Of a stretch of DNA of 40,306 nt, positions 7,496 through 16,311 are shown piece by piece. This stretch comes from Sphingobacteriaceae bacterium. GTDB taxonomy: Bacteria; Bacteroidota; Bacteroidia; B-17B0; Aurantibacillaceae. Made by a program: the position numbers and the translations under genes. The stretch is taken from positions 1 through 40,306 of the forward strand of contig JAHEYC010000028.1 in assembly GCA_023251775.1 (NCBI GenBank). The letters are read 5' to 3'. How positions within the stretch are numbered: the first letter of the stretch is position 1; every line of letters starts with the position of its first letter. The notes below the pieces were generated by a model. The model did not search any database, was not told the origin of the DNA, and worked only from the letters and a program-made list of their open reading frames with translations.

Positions 7496-8611
7496 ATGAA
7501 TTCTCATAAAGATCATACGCGTTATCAGCGTCAAATTATTTTAAAAGAGTTTGGTGAAACGGGACAAGAAAAATTGTCTGCCGCAAACGTATTAGTTATT
7601 GGCGCGGGAGGATTAGGCTGTCCTGCTCTTCAATATCTTGCCGCAGCAGGAGTTGGTCATATTGGAATTGTTGATTTTGATGTTGTGGAATTGACAAATC
7701 TTCAACGACAAATTCTTTTCACAACAAATGATATTGGAAGATCAAAAGCAGAAATTGCCGCAAAACGATTGAGCGAATTAAATCCGGAAATTAAAGTTCA
7801 AGTATTTAATTTAAAGATCTCAAATACAAATGCATTAGATATTATCAAGGATTTTGATATTGTGATCGACGGGTCTGATAATTTCGAAACGCGCTATATG
7901 ATCAATGATGCATGTGTATTGTTGGACAAACCATTAATATACGGTGCAGTTCTACGTTTTGAGGGACAAGTAGCTGTTTTTAATTTGCTGGATAGCGAAA
8001 CGCAAGTAAAGACAAATTACAGAGATCTATTTCCGAATGCATCTACACAATTTTCGGTTTCGTGCAACGACGTTGGAGTTTTGGGTGTGATCCCCGGGAT
8101 CATTGGCACAATGCAAGCTACAGAAGCCATTAAGATCATTACAGGAATTGGGAAACCTTTAAGCAATAAACTTCTTACATACAATGCGCTTAATAATGCG
8201 TTTTATGATCTTGAAATTGTAAATTCAAAGGAAAATAAAAATTATCCGAAAACTAAAGAGGAATTTTTAAATTATAAGTATGATGTAATGTGCGAAACAT
8301 CTTCTACACAGATCTCCTCAGAAGAATTTGAACAGTTACGAAATGATAATAATGTAATAATACTTGATGTGCGAGAAAAAGACGAATTACCAATTGTAAA
8401 TGAATTCAAGCATATGCAATTGCCGTTAAGCAGATTAAAAAACGAATTAAATACAATTCCAACTAAAAATAAGATCATTGTATTTTGTAATTCAGGTCAG
8501 CGCAGTTCGCAAGCCGTAATAATTTTAAAAGAGCATTTTCCTTTGGTAGAAATACAGAATTTATCAGGGGGAATTGTGAAGTGGAAAGAAACTAATAAAA
8601 TTGCCATTTAA
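7496..8611 (+). CDS. moeB: MoeB/ThiF-type adenylyltransferase with rhodanese domain
   Basis: A 371-residue E1-like enzyme. Residues 1-250 form the ThiF/MoeB domain with the nucleotide-binding GAGGLGCPALQYLAAAGVG and the DFDVVELTNLQRQ motif. Residues ~265-371 form a rhodanese domain with the active-site loop FCNSGQRSS. This MOCS3-like layout suggests that one protein both adenylates the MoaD C-terminus and delivers sulfur from a persulfide cysteine. The CxxC pairs that bind zinc in E. coli MoeB are missing: the first reads YRDLFP and only a lone Cys is seen in SVSCNDVGVLG. The stop codon shares one base with the moaE start. It might also serve thiamine synthesis, but no thi genes are nearby. 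Confidence 0.93.
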   Translation: MNSHKDHTRYQRQIILKEFGETGQEKLSAANVLVIGAGGLGCPALQYLAAAGVGHIGIVDFDVVELTNLQRQILFTTNDIGRSKAEIAAKRLSELNPEIKVQVFNLKISNTNALDIIKDFDIVIDGSDNFETRYMINDACVLLDKPLIYGAVLRFEGQVAVFNLLDSETQVKTNYRDLFPNASTQFSVSCNDVGVLGVIPGIIGTMQATEAIKIITGIGKPLSNKLLTYNALNNAFYDLEIVNSKENKNYPKTKEEFLNYKYDVMCETSSTQISSEEFEQLRNDNNVIILDVREKDELPIVNEFKHMQLPLSRLKNELNTIPTKNKIIVFCNSGQRSSQAVIILKEHFPLVEIQNLSGGIVKWKETNKIAI

Positions 8612-9054
8612 TGAGCGAAAAGAAAAAACATAATGTTTTTAAAGAAGGTGCTATTAGTCCTGTTTTTATTTCTGAAAGTATAGCCAGTCATTCCAAAAAG
8701 CAAAACATTGGAGCTCATGCTATTTTTTTAGGACAAGTACGTAACGATATTTTAGATGCTAAAAAAGTATCGGCCATTGACTATTCGTGTTATCGCGAAA
8801 TGGCCGAAGAAAAATTGCACGAAATTCGCGAAGCCGCCTTTGCAAAACATGATCTTGTGTGCATGCATATATATCATAGTTTAGGCGAAGTCAAGGCAGG
8901 GGAAATTTGTTTATTTGTTTTTGTTTCGTCAAAACATCGAAAAGCTTCTTTTGAGGCTTGCGAAGAAATTGTTGAACAAATAAAAAAAGATGTTCCTATT
9001 TGGGGCAAAGAAATTTTTGAAGATGAATCACACGGATGGAAGGTAAATAAGTAA
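8611..9054 (+). CDS. moaE: Molybdopterin synthase catalytic subunit
   Basis: A 147-residue MoaE, the large subunit of the MoaD2-MoaE2 complex that adds two sulfurs to cyclic pyranopterin monophosphate. Recognisable parts are the early GAHAIFLGQVRND, the HSLGEVKAGE segment and the C-terminal KHRKASFEACEEIVEQIKK followed by VPIWGKEIF, which includes the lysine-rich active site. The first ~12 residues are an extra charged leader. It begins at the TAATG overlap with moeB. It is followed by a 97-bp gap holding a hairpin repeat, the only sizeable break in this operon. Confidence 0.93.
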   Translation: MSEKKKHNVFKEGAISPVFISESIASHSKKQNIGAHAIFLGQVRNDILDAKKVSAIDYSCYREMAEEKLHEIREAAFAKHDLVCMHIYHSLGEVKAGEICLFVFVSSKHRKASFEACEEIVEQIKKDVPIWGKEIFEDESHGWKVNK

Positions 9055-9060
9055 AGGAAT

Positions 9061-9110
9061 AACAAATTACACAAATTAATCTGTGAAAGAAATCTGCGTA
9101 AATTTGTGTT
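9061..9110. repeat. Intergenic imperfect hairpin built from 9-base units (copy C)
   Basis: The left side reads AACAAATTA then CACAAATTA in 9-base units. The right side, AAATTTGTGTT, is the reverse complement of part of it. This is the shortest and most degenerate of four similar elements (A 2374, B 27161, D 24177). It lies in the moaE-moaC gap, inside an otherwise tightly packed operon. Confidence 0.5.
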
Positions 9111-9127
9111 CCCGATAACTATCGGGA
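9110..9127. repeat. Short perfect palindrome with 2-base centre
   Basis: TCCCGATA, AC, TATCGGGA form an 8-bp perfect inverted repeat 24 bases before the moaC start. It abuts repeat C. It lacks a following T-run, so it is unlikely to be a terminator. It could be a protein-binding site, a translational hairpin or part of the repeat element. Confidence 0.6.
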
Positions 9128-9151
9128 CTGCGGCATTAAAAGAGAGATATT

Positions 9152-10069
9152 ATGATCGATATTACCCATAAAACAAGCACCAAGCGCATTGCCATTGCAA
9201 ACGCCATTGTAAAAGTGAGCAAGCAAGAAACCATTGATGCCATAAAAAATAAAACGGTTGCCAAGGGCGATGTATTTGAAATGGCCAAGACCGCTGGTTT
9301 GTTTGCGGTAAAACGCACTAGCGATATGATCCCTGATTGTCATCCTTTACCAATTGAATTTACTGCCGTACGTTATGAAATAAACGGATTAGAAATTAAA
9401 ATAGAAATAGAAGTCCGCACCATTTACAAAACAGGCGTGGAAGTGGAAGCCATGCACGGTGCATCGGTAATTGCACTTACCATTTACGATATGTTAAAGC
9501 CTATTGATAAAGGCATTGAAATTTGTTCTATAAAATTACAAGAGAAAAAAGGCGGTAAATCTGATTTTACAGATAAGGCCCGCAAAGATCTGAAAGCCGC
9601 AGTTATTGTTTGTTCAGATAGCATTTCGGCAGGAAAGAAAGAAGATAAAGCAGGAAAAGCTATTATTCAAAAATTAGAATCTTGTAAAGTAGTGGTAAGT
9701 GATTACTCTATTATTGCCGATGAAGTTGCAGGCATTCAGAAAAAAGTAAATGAGTTGTATGCTCTAAAAAATAATTTAATTATTCTCACCGGCGGCACAG
9801 GACTTTCACATCGCGATGTTACGCCTGAAGCAATTCGTCCTTTGTTGGACAGAGAAATTCCCGGAATTATGGAAGCCGCGCGTAATTACGGACAAGATCG
9901 TACCCCTTATTCAATGCTCTCGCGAGGAATTGCCGGAATGAAAGGAGATACATTAATTATTGCCGTTCCAGGTTCTACAAAAGGCGCTGCAGAAACTATG
10001 GATGCTTTGTTCCCTGCTATTCTGCATATTTTTGCAATTCTTGATGGTGGTGGGCATTCGGGGAAGTGA
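9152..10069 (+). CDS. moaCB: Bifunctional MoaC-MoaB/MogA molybdopterin biosynthesis protein
   Basis: A 305-residue fusion. Residues 1-150 are MoaC, cyclic pyranopterin monophosphate synthase, with [15 protein letters not shown] and the [17 protein letters not shown] active-site region. Residues 155-305 are a MoaB/MogA domain that adenylylates molybdopterin, with the signature [16 protein letters not shown] and the later [13 protein letters not shown]. The MoaC part acts right after MoaA and the MogA part just before MoeA, so the fusion joins two non-consecutive steps of the pathway. Such MoaC/MoaB fusions are known in other bacteria. No separate moaC or mogA is present in the window. Confidence 0.95.
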   Translation: MIDITHKTSTKRIAIANAIVKVSKQETIDAIKNKTVAKGDVFEMAKTAGLFAVKRTSDMIPDCHPLPIEFTAVRYEINGLEIKIEIEVRTIYKTGVEVEAMHGASVIALTIYDMLKPIDKGIEICSIKLQEKKGGKSDFTDKARKDLKAAVIVCSDSISAGKKEDKAGKAIIQKLESCKVVVSDYSIIADEVAGIQKKVNELYALKNNLIILTGGTGLSHRDVTPEAIRPLLDREIPGIMEAARNYGQDRTPYSMLSRGIAGMKGDTLIIAVPGSTKGAAETMDALFPAILHIFAILDGGGHSGK

Positions 10070-10100
10070 TAAGAAAAAATGTTACTTTTAGGCATTAAGA

Positions 10101-10892
10101 ATGAAACTAGACTTAAAGATAATACCAACATCCTTACTTGCGGAGTATTTAAAAAAAGTTCCAAAAAAACTCGAGGCTTATTTTAATGCTCTAGAGGAAG
10201 CTGAAATTTCTACCAAAACATTTAGCTTTTATACGTCTGTTTCTGTAATTGCCTCCTCACGCATTGAAGGCGAACAAATGGAAATAGATAGTTTCATTAA
10301 ACATAAAATGCTAAAGATCGAATACCAGCCTGATCTTGTAGAAAAACCAAATGATCTTTACAAAGCCTATATATTTGCACAGAAAAATAAACTATCGTCG
10401 ACTAATTTTTTAAAAGCCCATGCTTTACTTGCCAAACATTTATTGGCTAAACATAAACAAGGTAAATACCGTACCGTTAATATGGTGGTAATGGAACATA
10501 AAACAAGACGCATACAATATGAGGCCGCGCTTGTTGGTGATGTAAAAAAACTGATGGGTTTGCTTTGGAAAGATATTGTACAACTACAAAAGCAGAAACT
10601 AACAATAACCGAAGTGTTTTATTTTGCATCTTTTATACATATTGCATTTGTAAATATCCATCCATTTGAGGATGGTAACGGACGCGCAGGAAGATTATTA
10701 GAAAAATGGTTCATTTCCGAAAAATTAGGTAAGAAAACTTGGTTCATGCAAACCGAATTGAATTATTACAAAAACGTGAACGATTATTATAAGAACTTAA
10801 ACCGATTGGGGATGTTTTACGATGAGCTTGACTACGGTAAAGCTTTGCCGTTTTTATTGATGCTGCCTAGCTCGCTTAAGAAAAAAGAATGA
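10101..10892 (+). CDS. Fic-domain AMPylase-like protein
   Basis: A 263-residue Fic/DOC protein. The catalytic loop HPFEDGNGRAGR begins at H187 and has all residues expected for AMP transfer from ATP (His, Asp/Glu, Asn, both Arg). Residues 52-57 (SSRIEG) match the S/T-x-x-x-E-G/N inhibitory helix motif placed before the Fic core, as in class II Fic proteins, so the enzyme is probably autoinhibited by E56. A C-terminal ~40-residue extension does not match a winged helix I can recognise. It is the last gene on the Moco strand, 31 bp after moaCB and convergent with moaA (7-bp gap). Its target is unknown, and a functional link to Moco is only positional. Confidence 0.92.
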   Translation: MKLDLKIIPTSLLAEYLKKVPKKLEAYFNALEEAEISTKTFSFYTSVSVIASSRIEGEQMEIDSFIKHKMLKIEYQPDLVEKPNDLYKAYIFAQKNKLSSTNFLKAHALLAKHLLAKHKQGKYRTVNMVVMEHKTRRIQYEAALVGDVKKLMGLLWKDIVQLQKQKLTITEVFYFASFIHIAFVNIHPFEDGNGRAGRLLEKWFISEKLGKKTWFMQTELNYYKNVNDYYKNLNRLGMFYDELDYGKALPFLLMLPSSLKKKE

Positions 10893-10899
10893 TTTAACC

Positions 10900-11907
10900 C
10901 TACCCCCCAATACTGATCATATTCCTATTTTGCTGATTGAGTTCCGGATTCGAAAGATCTTCAAATGTATTCATACCTCCACGCACTGCTTTTTTATGCC
11001 AAACGCTTTCGCGAATTAAATTGGTGATGTCTTCCCCTGCTCTGAAAGCAGTTAAAAGGTCGGTCTCGCTTTGTGAGAATAAACAATTTTTTATTTTTCC
11101 ATCCGCAGTTAATCGCAAACGGTTACAAGTATCACAAAATGGATTTGTAACAGATGAAATAACGGCAAACGTTCCTTTGTATCCCGTAATTTGAAATGCT
11201 TTGGCTGTATCGTTCTTATCATCTTTTAATTTATTTACAGCATCGCCGTAAACGTTCTCTACTTTTTCCATTATTTCTTTGAACGAAAGCCCCTTACTCC
11301 AATCCCATTTATTTCCATTAAAGGGCATAAATTCAATAAAACGGTAATGAACGTTTTTATCCTTTGTAAATTCTATAAAATCTAAGATCTCGTGATCATT
11401 AACGCCTTTCATAATTACCGCATTCAATTTTAAATGAAAGCCTTCGTTCAAAAGAAGATCAATGTTAGATCTAATTTTAGTGAAATCATTTCTACGTGTA
11501 ACAGCATTAAATTTTTCTTCATTGAGAGAGTCTAAACTAATATTTATCGATCTAAGGTTGCATGATTTAAAAGTATCAAGAAATTTATCTACTAAAATTC
11601 CATTGGTAGAAATTGCAAGACTCACATTTAGTTTTGAAAGACCTTCAATTATTTCTTTAGCATCGTTTCTAACTAAAGGCTCTCCACCGGTAAGACGAAT
11701 TTTTTTAACTCCTAAATTTACAAATGCTTTGGCAAGACCAAGAACTTCTTCGGTCTTCATAAAATGTGATTTTGGCCTTAACACAATTCCCTCTTCGGGC
11801 ATGCAATACACGCAACGTAAATTACAACGCTCAGTTAATGAAATACGTAAATAATCGTGTACTCTTCCAAACGAATCGGTAAGCGGCGTGATCTGTTTCG
11901 TGGTCAT
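10900..11907 (-). CDS. moaA: GTP 3',8-cyclase
   Basis: A 335-residue radical-SAM enzyme that starts Moco synthesis by rearranging GTP. The N-terminal [4Fe-4S] motif ERCNLRCVYC carries C28, C32 and C35. The C-terminal cluster is CDTCNRLRLTADGKIKNC. The protein ends in SIGG, the Gly-Gly tail needed for activity in MoaA. It is the last gene of the minus-strand fhs-fdhD-fdhB-fdhA-moaA operon, 6 bp after fdhA. Thus the first step of Moco synthesis is expressed with the client enzyme rather than with the other moa genes, which run convergently from the other side. Confidence 0.96.
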   Translation of the reverse strand: MTTKQITPLTDSFGRVHDYLRISLTERCNLRCVYCMPEEGIVLRPKSHFMKTEEVLGLAKAFVNLGVKKIRLTGGEPLVRNDAKEIIEGLSKLNVSLAISTNGILVDKFLDTFKSCNLRSINISLDSLNEEKFNAVTRRNDFTKIRSNIDLLLNEGFHLKLNAVIMKGVNDHEILDFIEFTKDKNVHYRFIEFMPFNGNKWDWSKGLSFKEIMEKVENVYGDAVNKLKDDKNDTAKAFQITGYKGTFAVISSVTNPFCDTCNRLRLTADGKIKNCLFSQSETDLLTAFRAGEDITNLIRESVWHKKAVRGGMNTFEDLSNPELNQQNRNMISIGG

Positions 11908-11913
11908 TTAATT

Positions 11914-14646
11914 TTAGGCCTTAACTTTTGCATGCTTGTGTTGTCCTTTTGTTTTGCGAATATTCACCGCAACAACTTTGTATTCCGGACATAAAGCTTC
12001 AGTATCATGCTCATCGCTGGTAATAATATTTAGCATCACTTCAGGGAAATGGAACGTTGTACTTAAAATTCCCGGTTTCACTTCATCCGTTATAAATGCT
12101 TTAATATCTACTTTTCCTCTTAGTGATTCTACACAAACCATATCGCCATCCTTGATCAATGTTTTTTTAGCGTCAATTGGATTTATCATCAAAACATCTT
12201 CCGTTAAAATATCCACATTGCCCGTGCGTCTTGTCATGGTACCGCAATTATAGTGTTCTAATTTGCGATTTGTTGTAAGCGTATACGGATATTCTTTTCC
12301 GTTCTTCTTGATCTCCCCTGATTCTTTCCAATCAAAATAATGGAATTTCCCTTTTCCGCGTTTAAATGTTTCCAAATGCAGTATTTCGGTATCAGAACCA
12401 TCTTTTAAAACAGGCCATTGTTTCCCCATAGCACCAAGGTTTTCCCAAGTAACGCCTGCAAAGAACGGAACGATCTGAGAAATTTCTTCCAACATGGTAT
12501 CCGGTTGATATTCCGGTTGAGCATATCCCATTTTATTCATGATGTCAACCATAATTTGTCCATCACTCTTTGTTCCTTCTAATGGCTCAACCACTTTTTG
12601 AACTTTTTGAATTCTACGTTCAGCATTTGTATACGTTCCGCTTTTTTCTAAGAACGTTGCGCCCGGTAAAATAACATGCGCATACTTTGCTGTTTCGGTA
12701 AAAAATATTTCTTGCACAACCAATAGATCCAAATGTTCCATAGCAGCAATTACTTTGTTTGTGTTAGGATCGGTTTGCACCACATCTTCACCCATTAACC
12801 AAAGTGCTTTTAATTTTCCATCAATAGATGCATCAAACATCTCAGGAATTTTTAATCCTTTTCCTAATGGAATTGGTGCTTTATAAAAATCTTCATAAAC
12901 TTTATTCCAAGTAGCATCATATGAATCCATATAACCTGCACCTTGGTGTGGCTGACAGCCCATATCTGCTGCGCCCTGTACGTTGTTTTGTCCGCGTAAC
13001 GGATTTACTCCAACTCCTCTTCTTCCAATATTTCCTGTGATCATTGCTAAGTCAGAGATCAACATCACAGTAAAAGAACCTTGCGTATGTTCAGTAACAC
13101 CCAATCCGTGAAACGACATAGCATTTGGCGCTTTTGCATAAGCTAAAGATGCGGCCTTCACTAAATTTCTGTCAACGCCGGTAACTTTTTCCATTTCTGC
13201 AATATCCAATTTCAAAATTTGCGCTTTGAAATCTTCATATCCTTCGGTGCGATTTTCAATAAATTCTTTTGCTGCTGCTCCTTCGGTGATGATATAATAT
13301 AACATCATGTTTATAAGCGCAACATTTGTCCCCGGTTGCAATTGCAAATGATACGTTGCATACTTCGCCATTTCCGTTCTTCTAGGATCGATAACGATAG
13401 TAGTTTTTCCTTTCATCGCAAACTGTTTCAGTTTTGCTCCGGTAACAGGATGCGCATCGGTAGGATTTGCACCAATGATCATGATACAATCTGTATGTTT
13501 AATGTCTTCCACCGAATTGGTAGCTGCTCCTGTTCCAAACGAACGTTGCATACCTAAGGCCGTTGGTGAGTGACAAACGCGCGCGCAACAATCAATATTA
13601 TTTGTTCCAATAACTGCACGAATAAATTTCTGCATTAAATAATTTTCTTCGTTCGTACAACGAGCAGAAGAAATTCCGGCAATAGAATCAGGTCCGTGTT
13701 CTTTTTTAATAGTAGTTAATTTCCCTACGATAAAATCATAGGCTTCATCCCAGCTTACCGGCTCCAAATTTCCGTTCTTGCGGATCATAGGAGTTTTTAT
13801 TCTATCCTTATGATTATAGAAGGAAAATGCGAAACGTCCTTTTAAACAGGTATGCCCTTGATTTACTTCGGCATCATAAGGTGCTTGAATTGATTTTACT
13901 TTTTTATTTACAACAGTTACATCCAAATTACATCCCACGCCGCAATACGTACAAACGGTTCTGGTTTTTGTATCAGCAACAACTGCTTTTGATTCGAACA
14001 CATCAGAAATTGCAGAAGTAGGACAAGCTTGCGCACAAGCACCACAACTCACACAATCAGAATCAAAAAAAGATTTATTATCGCTTTTGATGATGTGACT
14101 ATCAAATCCACGACCCGACATGCTTAATACTAATTCACCTTGCACTTCATCGCATGCACGCACACAACGGTAACAATTGATACACTTCGAAAAATCGGAG
14201 GTCATGTATGGGTGACTAAGATCCTTCTTTTTATCTAAATGATTTTTTCCTTCGGGATAACGCACATCGCGCACGCCAACTTTTGCGGCAACGGTTTGTA
14301 ATTCGCAATTATTATTTACTTCACAGGTTAAACAATCAAGTGGATGATCTGTAAGAACCAACTCAATGATATTCTTACGTAAACGTTTTATTTTTTCGTT
14401 ATTGGTGTAGATATACGAATTTGCAATAACGGGCGTATGACAAGATGCCTGCGCTTTTGCAGGACCGTCTTTTACCAAGGCAACATCCACGCTACAAACG
14501 CGGCACGAACCGAACGGATCCAAATTAGGCGCATCGCAAAGCGTTGGCACTAATTCTTTTCCTAAATGTCTTCTTACAAAACTAAGAATGGTCTCTCCCT
14601 TTTTAATTGGGTACGACTTTTCATCGATGTAGGCAATTTGTTCCAT
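11914..14646 (-). CDS. fdhA: Formate dehydrogenase alpha subunit, Mo/W-bis-MGD, Cys type
   Basis: A 910-residue catalytic subunit oxidising formate to CO2. In order: a NuoG-like [2Fe-2S] domain (C37, C48, C51, C69); the HPLDCLTCEVNNNC cluster motif near 101; two ferredoxin [4Fe-4S] motifs (CINCYRCVRAC near 155, CVSCGACAQAC near 198); then the molybdopterin domain with its own [4Fe-4S] site (CTYCGVGC near 232, CLKG near 267). The active site reads CCARVCHSPT, so the metal ligand is Cys358 followed by His359, not selenocysteine. The C-terminal part is the bis-MGD-binding cap domain. I use ATG 14646, 4 bp after the fdhB stop; an in-frame ATG at 14685 would overlap fdhB and add 13 residues unlike the family. 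No Tat signal is seen, so the enzyme is cytosolic. Confidence 0.96.
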   Translation of the reverse strand: MEQIAYIDEKSYPIKKGETILSFVRRHLGKELVPTLCDAPNLDPFGSCRVCSVDVALVKDGPAKAQASCHTPVIANSYIYTNNEKIKRLRKNIIELVLTDHPLDCLTCEVNNNCELQTVAAKVGVRDVRYPEGKNHLDKKKDLSHPYMTSDFSKCINCYRCVRACDEVQGELVLSMSGRGFDSHIIKSDNKSFFDSDCVSCGACAQACPTSAISDVFESKAVVADTKTRTVCTYCGVGCNLDVTVVNKKVKSIQAPYDAEVNQGHTCLKGRFAFSFYNHKDRIKTPMIRKNGNLEPVSWDEAYDFIVGKLTTIKKEHGPDSIAGISSARCTNEENYLMQKFIRAVIGTNNIDCCARVCHSPTALGMQRSFGTGAATNSVEDIKHTDCIMIIGANPTDAHPVTGAKLKQFAMKGKTTIVIDPRRTEMAKYATYHLQLQPGTNVALINMMLYYIITEGAAAKEFIENRTEGYEDFKAQILKLDIAEMEKVTGVDRNLVKAASLAYAKAPNAMSFHGLGVTEHTQGSFTVMLISDLAMITGNIGRRGVGVNPLRGQNNVQGAADMGCQPHQGAGYMDSYDATWNKVYEDFYKAPIPLGKGLKIPEMFDASIDGKLKALWLMGEDVVQTDPNTNKVIAAMEHLDLLVVQEIFFTETAKYAHVILPGATFLEKSGTYTNAERRIQKVQKVVEPLEGTKSDGQIMVDIMNKMGYAQPEYQPDTMLEEISQIVPFFAGVTWENLGAMGKQWPVLKDGSDTEILHLETFKRGKGKFHYFDWKESGEIKKNGKEYPYTLTTNRKLEHYNCGTMTRRTGNVDILTEDVLMINPIDAKKTLIKDGDMVCVESLRGKVDIKAFITDEVKPGILSTTFHFPEVMLNIITSDEHDTEALCPEYKVVAVNIRKTKGQHKHAKVKA

Positions 14647-14650
14647 TTTT

Positions 14651-16306
14651 TTATTTTTTAAAATAAACCGACAATTCTTTTTCAAAGTACTTCATGGCAT
14701 TCTTTATAGGCAAAGGTAGTCCACCGCCTAAAGCACATAACGAGCCTATCTCTAAAGTTTCTAACAGGTCGTTCATCAAATTAATATCAATTTTATAGGT
14801 CTTATCACTTTGAGCCTTCTCCATCATCTCTGATCCACGGGTTGAGCCTAAGCGACAAGGAAAACATTTTCCACAACTCTCATGCGCGGTGAATTTGAAT
14901 AAATGCTCAATGTATTTTACAATAGGGAAATCTTTAGGGATACAAACTACAGAAGCGTGGCCCAATAAAAATCCTTCTTTAGCGAATGAATCAAAATCTA
15001 CTGTTAGATCTTTTATTTTTTGTACGGGAACTAATCCGCCTAAAGGACCACCAATATGCATTGCCTTTACCGGTTTAATAAATCCTCCGCCCAATTTATC
15101 GATCACCACCGAAAGCGGCGTGCCCATATCCACTTCATAAATTCCCGGATTTTTAAAATAGCCATCTAAGGAAACTAATTTTGTTCCTGTTGAACGCGCT
15201 GTTCCAATTGCCGCAAATGTTTTTCCGCCATTTTTGAAAATGAAAGGAAGGTTAGCTAAAGTTTCCACGTTATTTACAACAGTAGGTTTATTAAATAATC
15301 CTTTTTGTGTTGGATAAGGCGGACGAACTCGCACTTCCGGTCTTTGTCCTTCAATGGAAGACAGTAAAGCCGTCTCTTCTCCGCAAATATATGCGCCTTG
15401 TGCTTTAATAACTTTGAAATCGAAATTAAATCCTGAGCCGTTTATATTTTTTCCAAGTAATTTTTCTTTGTGCAATTCTTTGATGCATTCAGAAATAATA
15501 TCCACTGATTCGGGATATTCTCCGCGAATATAAACTACGCCACAATCGGCACCGCCAATATATCCGGCGATCATCATTCCCATAAGTAAAGAGTGCGGAC
15601 GTTGTTCCATTACATAACGATCAGAATAAGCACCCGGATCGCCTTCATCGGCATTACAAACAATAAATTTAGAGTCGGAAACTTCATTTTTACAAGATTC
15701 TAATTTAAATGCCATAGAAAATCCTGCGCCACCTCTTCCGCGAACACCTGAATCTTTTAGTTCTGATAAAAGTGTTGATGCGTCTTTTCCAAGGATAGAA
15801 GTAAAAATTTTATAATATTCTTTTATAGGACCATATTCTGCTGTAAGAATTCCTGCGCCTTTAGAACCAACTTTGTATTTTTCTAAAGTAGCTTGTTTCT
15901 TCTTTTTAATTTTTGCAATGTTATTTATATCCTTCCCCGAATAATTTGTTCCGTCAATATGAAAAGATGAATTTTCGTGGCAACGTCCTAAACAACACAT
16001 TTCGCCAATTTCTTTCGCCTTGTAATGCTTTTCCAGTTTTTTGTGCAGACCCTTTTGAGTTCCTTTGATCATACAAACGCTGCCGTTGCACACATAAACT
16101 TTTTTGCCTTTGTTCTCGGGTTTTAAGAAATCGTAAAAAGAAACAGTTCCGGTAACGGTAGATTTACCCACTAAAAAATCCTGGCGCAATTTTTCCATTA
16201 CGGCAATATCAGGCGTGCCTTTTTCGGAAGCAGCGATGCCAAGCTCCTCGAACAAATTTTTGTTTATGCCTTTGCGGCCCAGTAAGTGACTTAAGTTCTC
16301 TGACAT
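14651..16306 (-). CDS. fdhB: NAD-linked formate dehydrogenase beta subunit (NuoE-NuoF fusion)
   Basis: A 551-residue diaphorase subunit. Residues 1-125 are NuoE-like, with a thioredoxin-fold [2Fe-2S] site (C73, C78, C104 or C105, C109). Residues 150-551 are NuoF-like: the FMN/NADH site GRGGAGFSMAFKLESC (from ~190), NADEGDPGAYSDR, the CGEETALLSSIEGQRPEVR stretch, then a [4Fe-4S] motif ESCGKCFPCRLG with a distal Cys in SLCALGGG. It should pass electrons from FdhA to NAD+. It starts 5 bp after fdhD and ends 4 bp before fdhA, so the two are coupled. The NuoE-NuoF layout also occurs in bidirectional hydrogenases, but the partner FdhA makes formate dehydrogenase the clear choice. Confidence 0.94.
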   Translation of the reverse strand: MSENLSHLLGRKGINKNLFEELGIAASEKGTPDIAVMEKLRQDFLVGKSTVTGTVSFYDFLKPENKGKKVYVCNGSVCMIKGTQKGLHKKLEKHYKAKEIGEMCCLGRCHENSSFHIDGTNYSGKDINNIAKIKKKKQATLEKYKVGSKGAGILTAEYGPIKEYYKIFTSILGKDASTLLSELKDSGVRGRGGAGFSMAFKLESCKNEVSDSKFIVCNADEGDPGAYSDRYVMEQRPHSLLMGMMIAGYIGGADCGVVYIRGEYPESVDIISECIKELHKEKLLGKNINGSGFNFDFKVIKAQGAYICGEETALLSSIEGQRPEVRVRPPYPTQKGLFNKPTVVNNVETLANLPFIFKNGGKTFAAIGTARSTGTKLVSLDGYFKNPGIYEVDMGTPLSVVIDKLGGGFIKPVKAMHIGGPLGGLVPVQKIKDLTVDFDSFAKEGFLLGHASVVCIPKDFPIVKYIEHLFKFTAHESCGKCFPCRLGSTRGSEMMEKAQSDKTYKIDINLMNDLLETLEIGSLCALGGGLPLPIKNAMKYFEKELSVYFKK

Positions 16307-16311
16307 TTGTT

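Noticed and set aside
13564-13590. Possible selenocysteine in formate dehydrogenase
   Set aside because: The active-site codon encodes Cys; there is no in-frame TGA and no need for a SECIS element.
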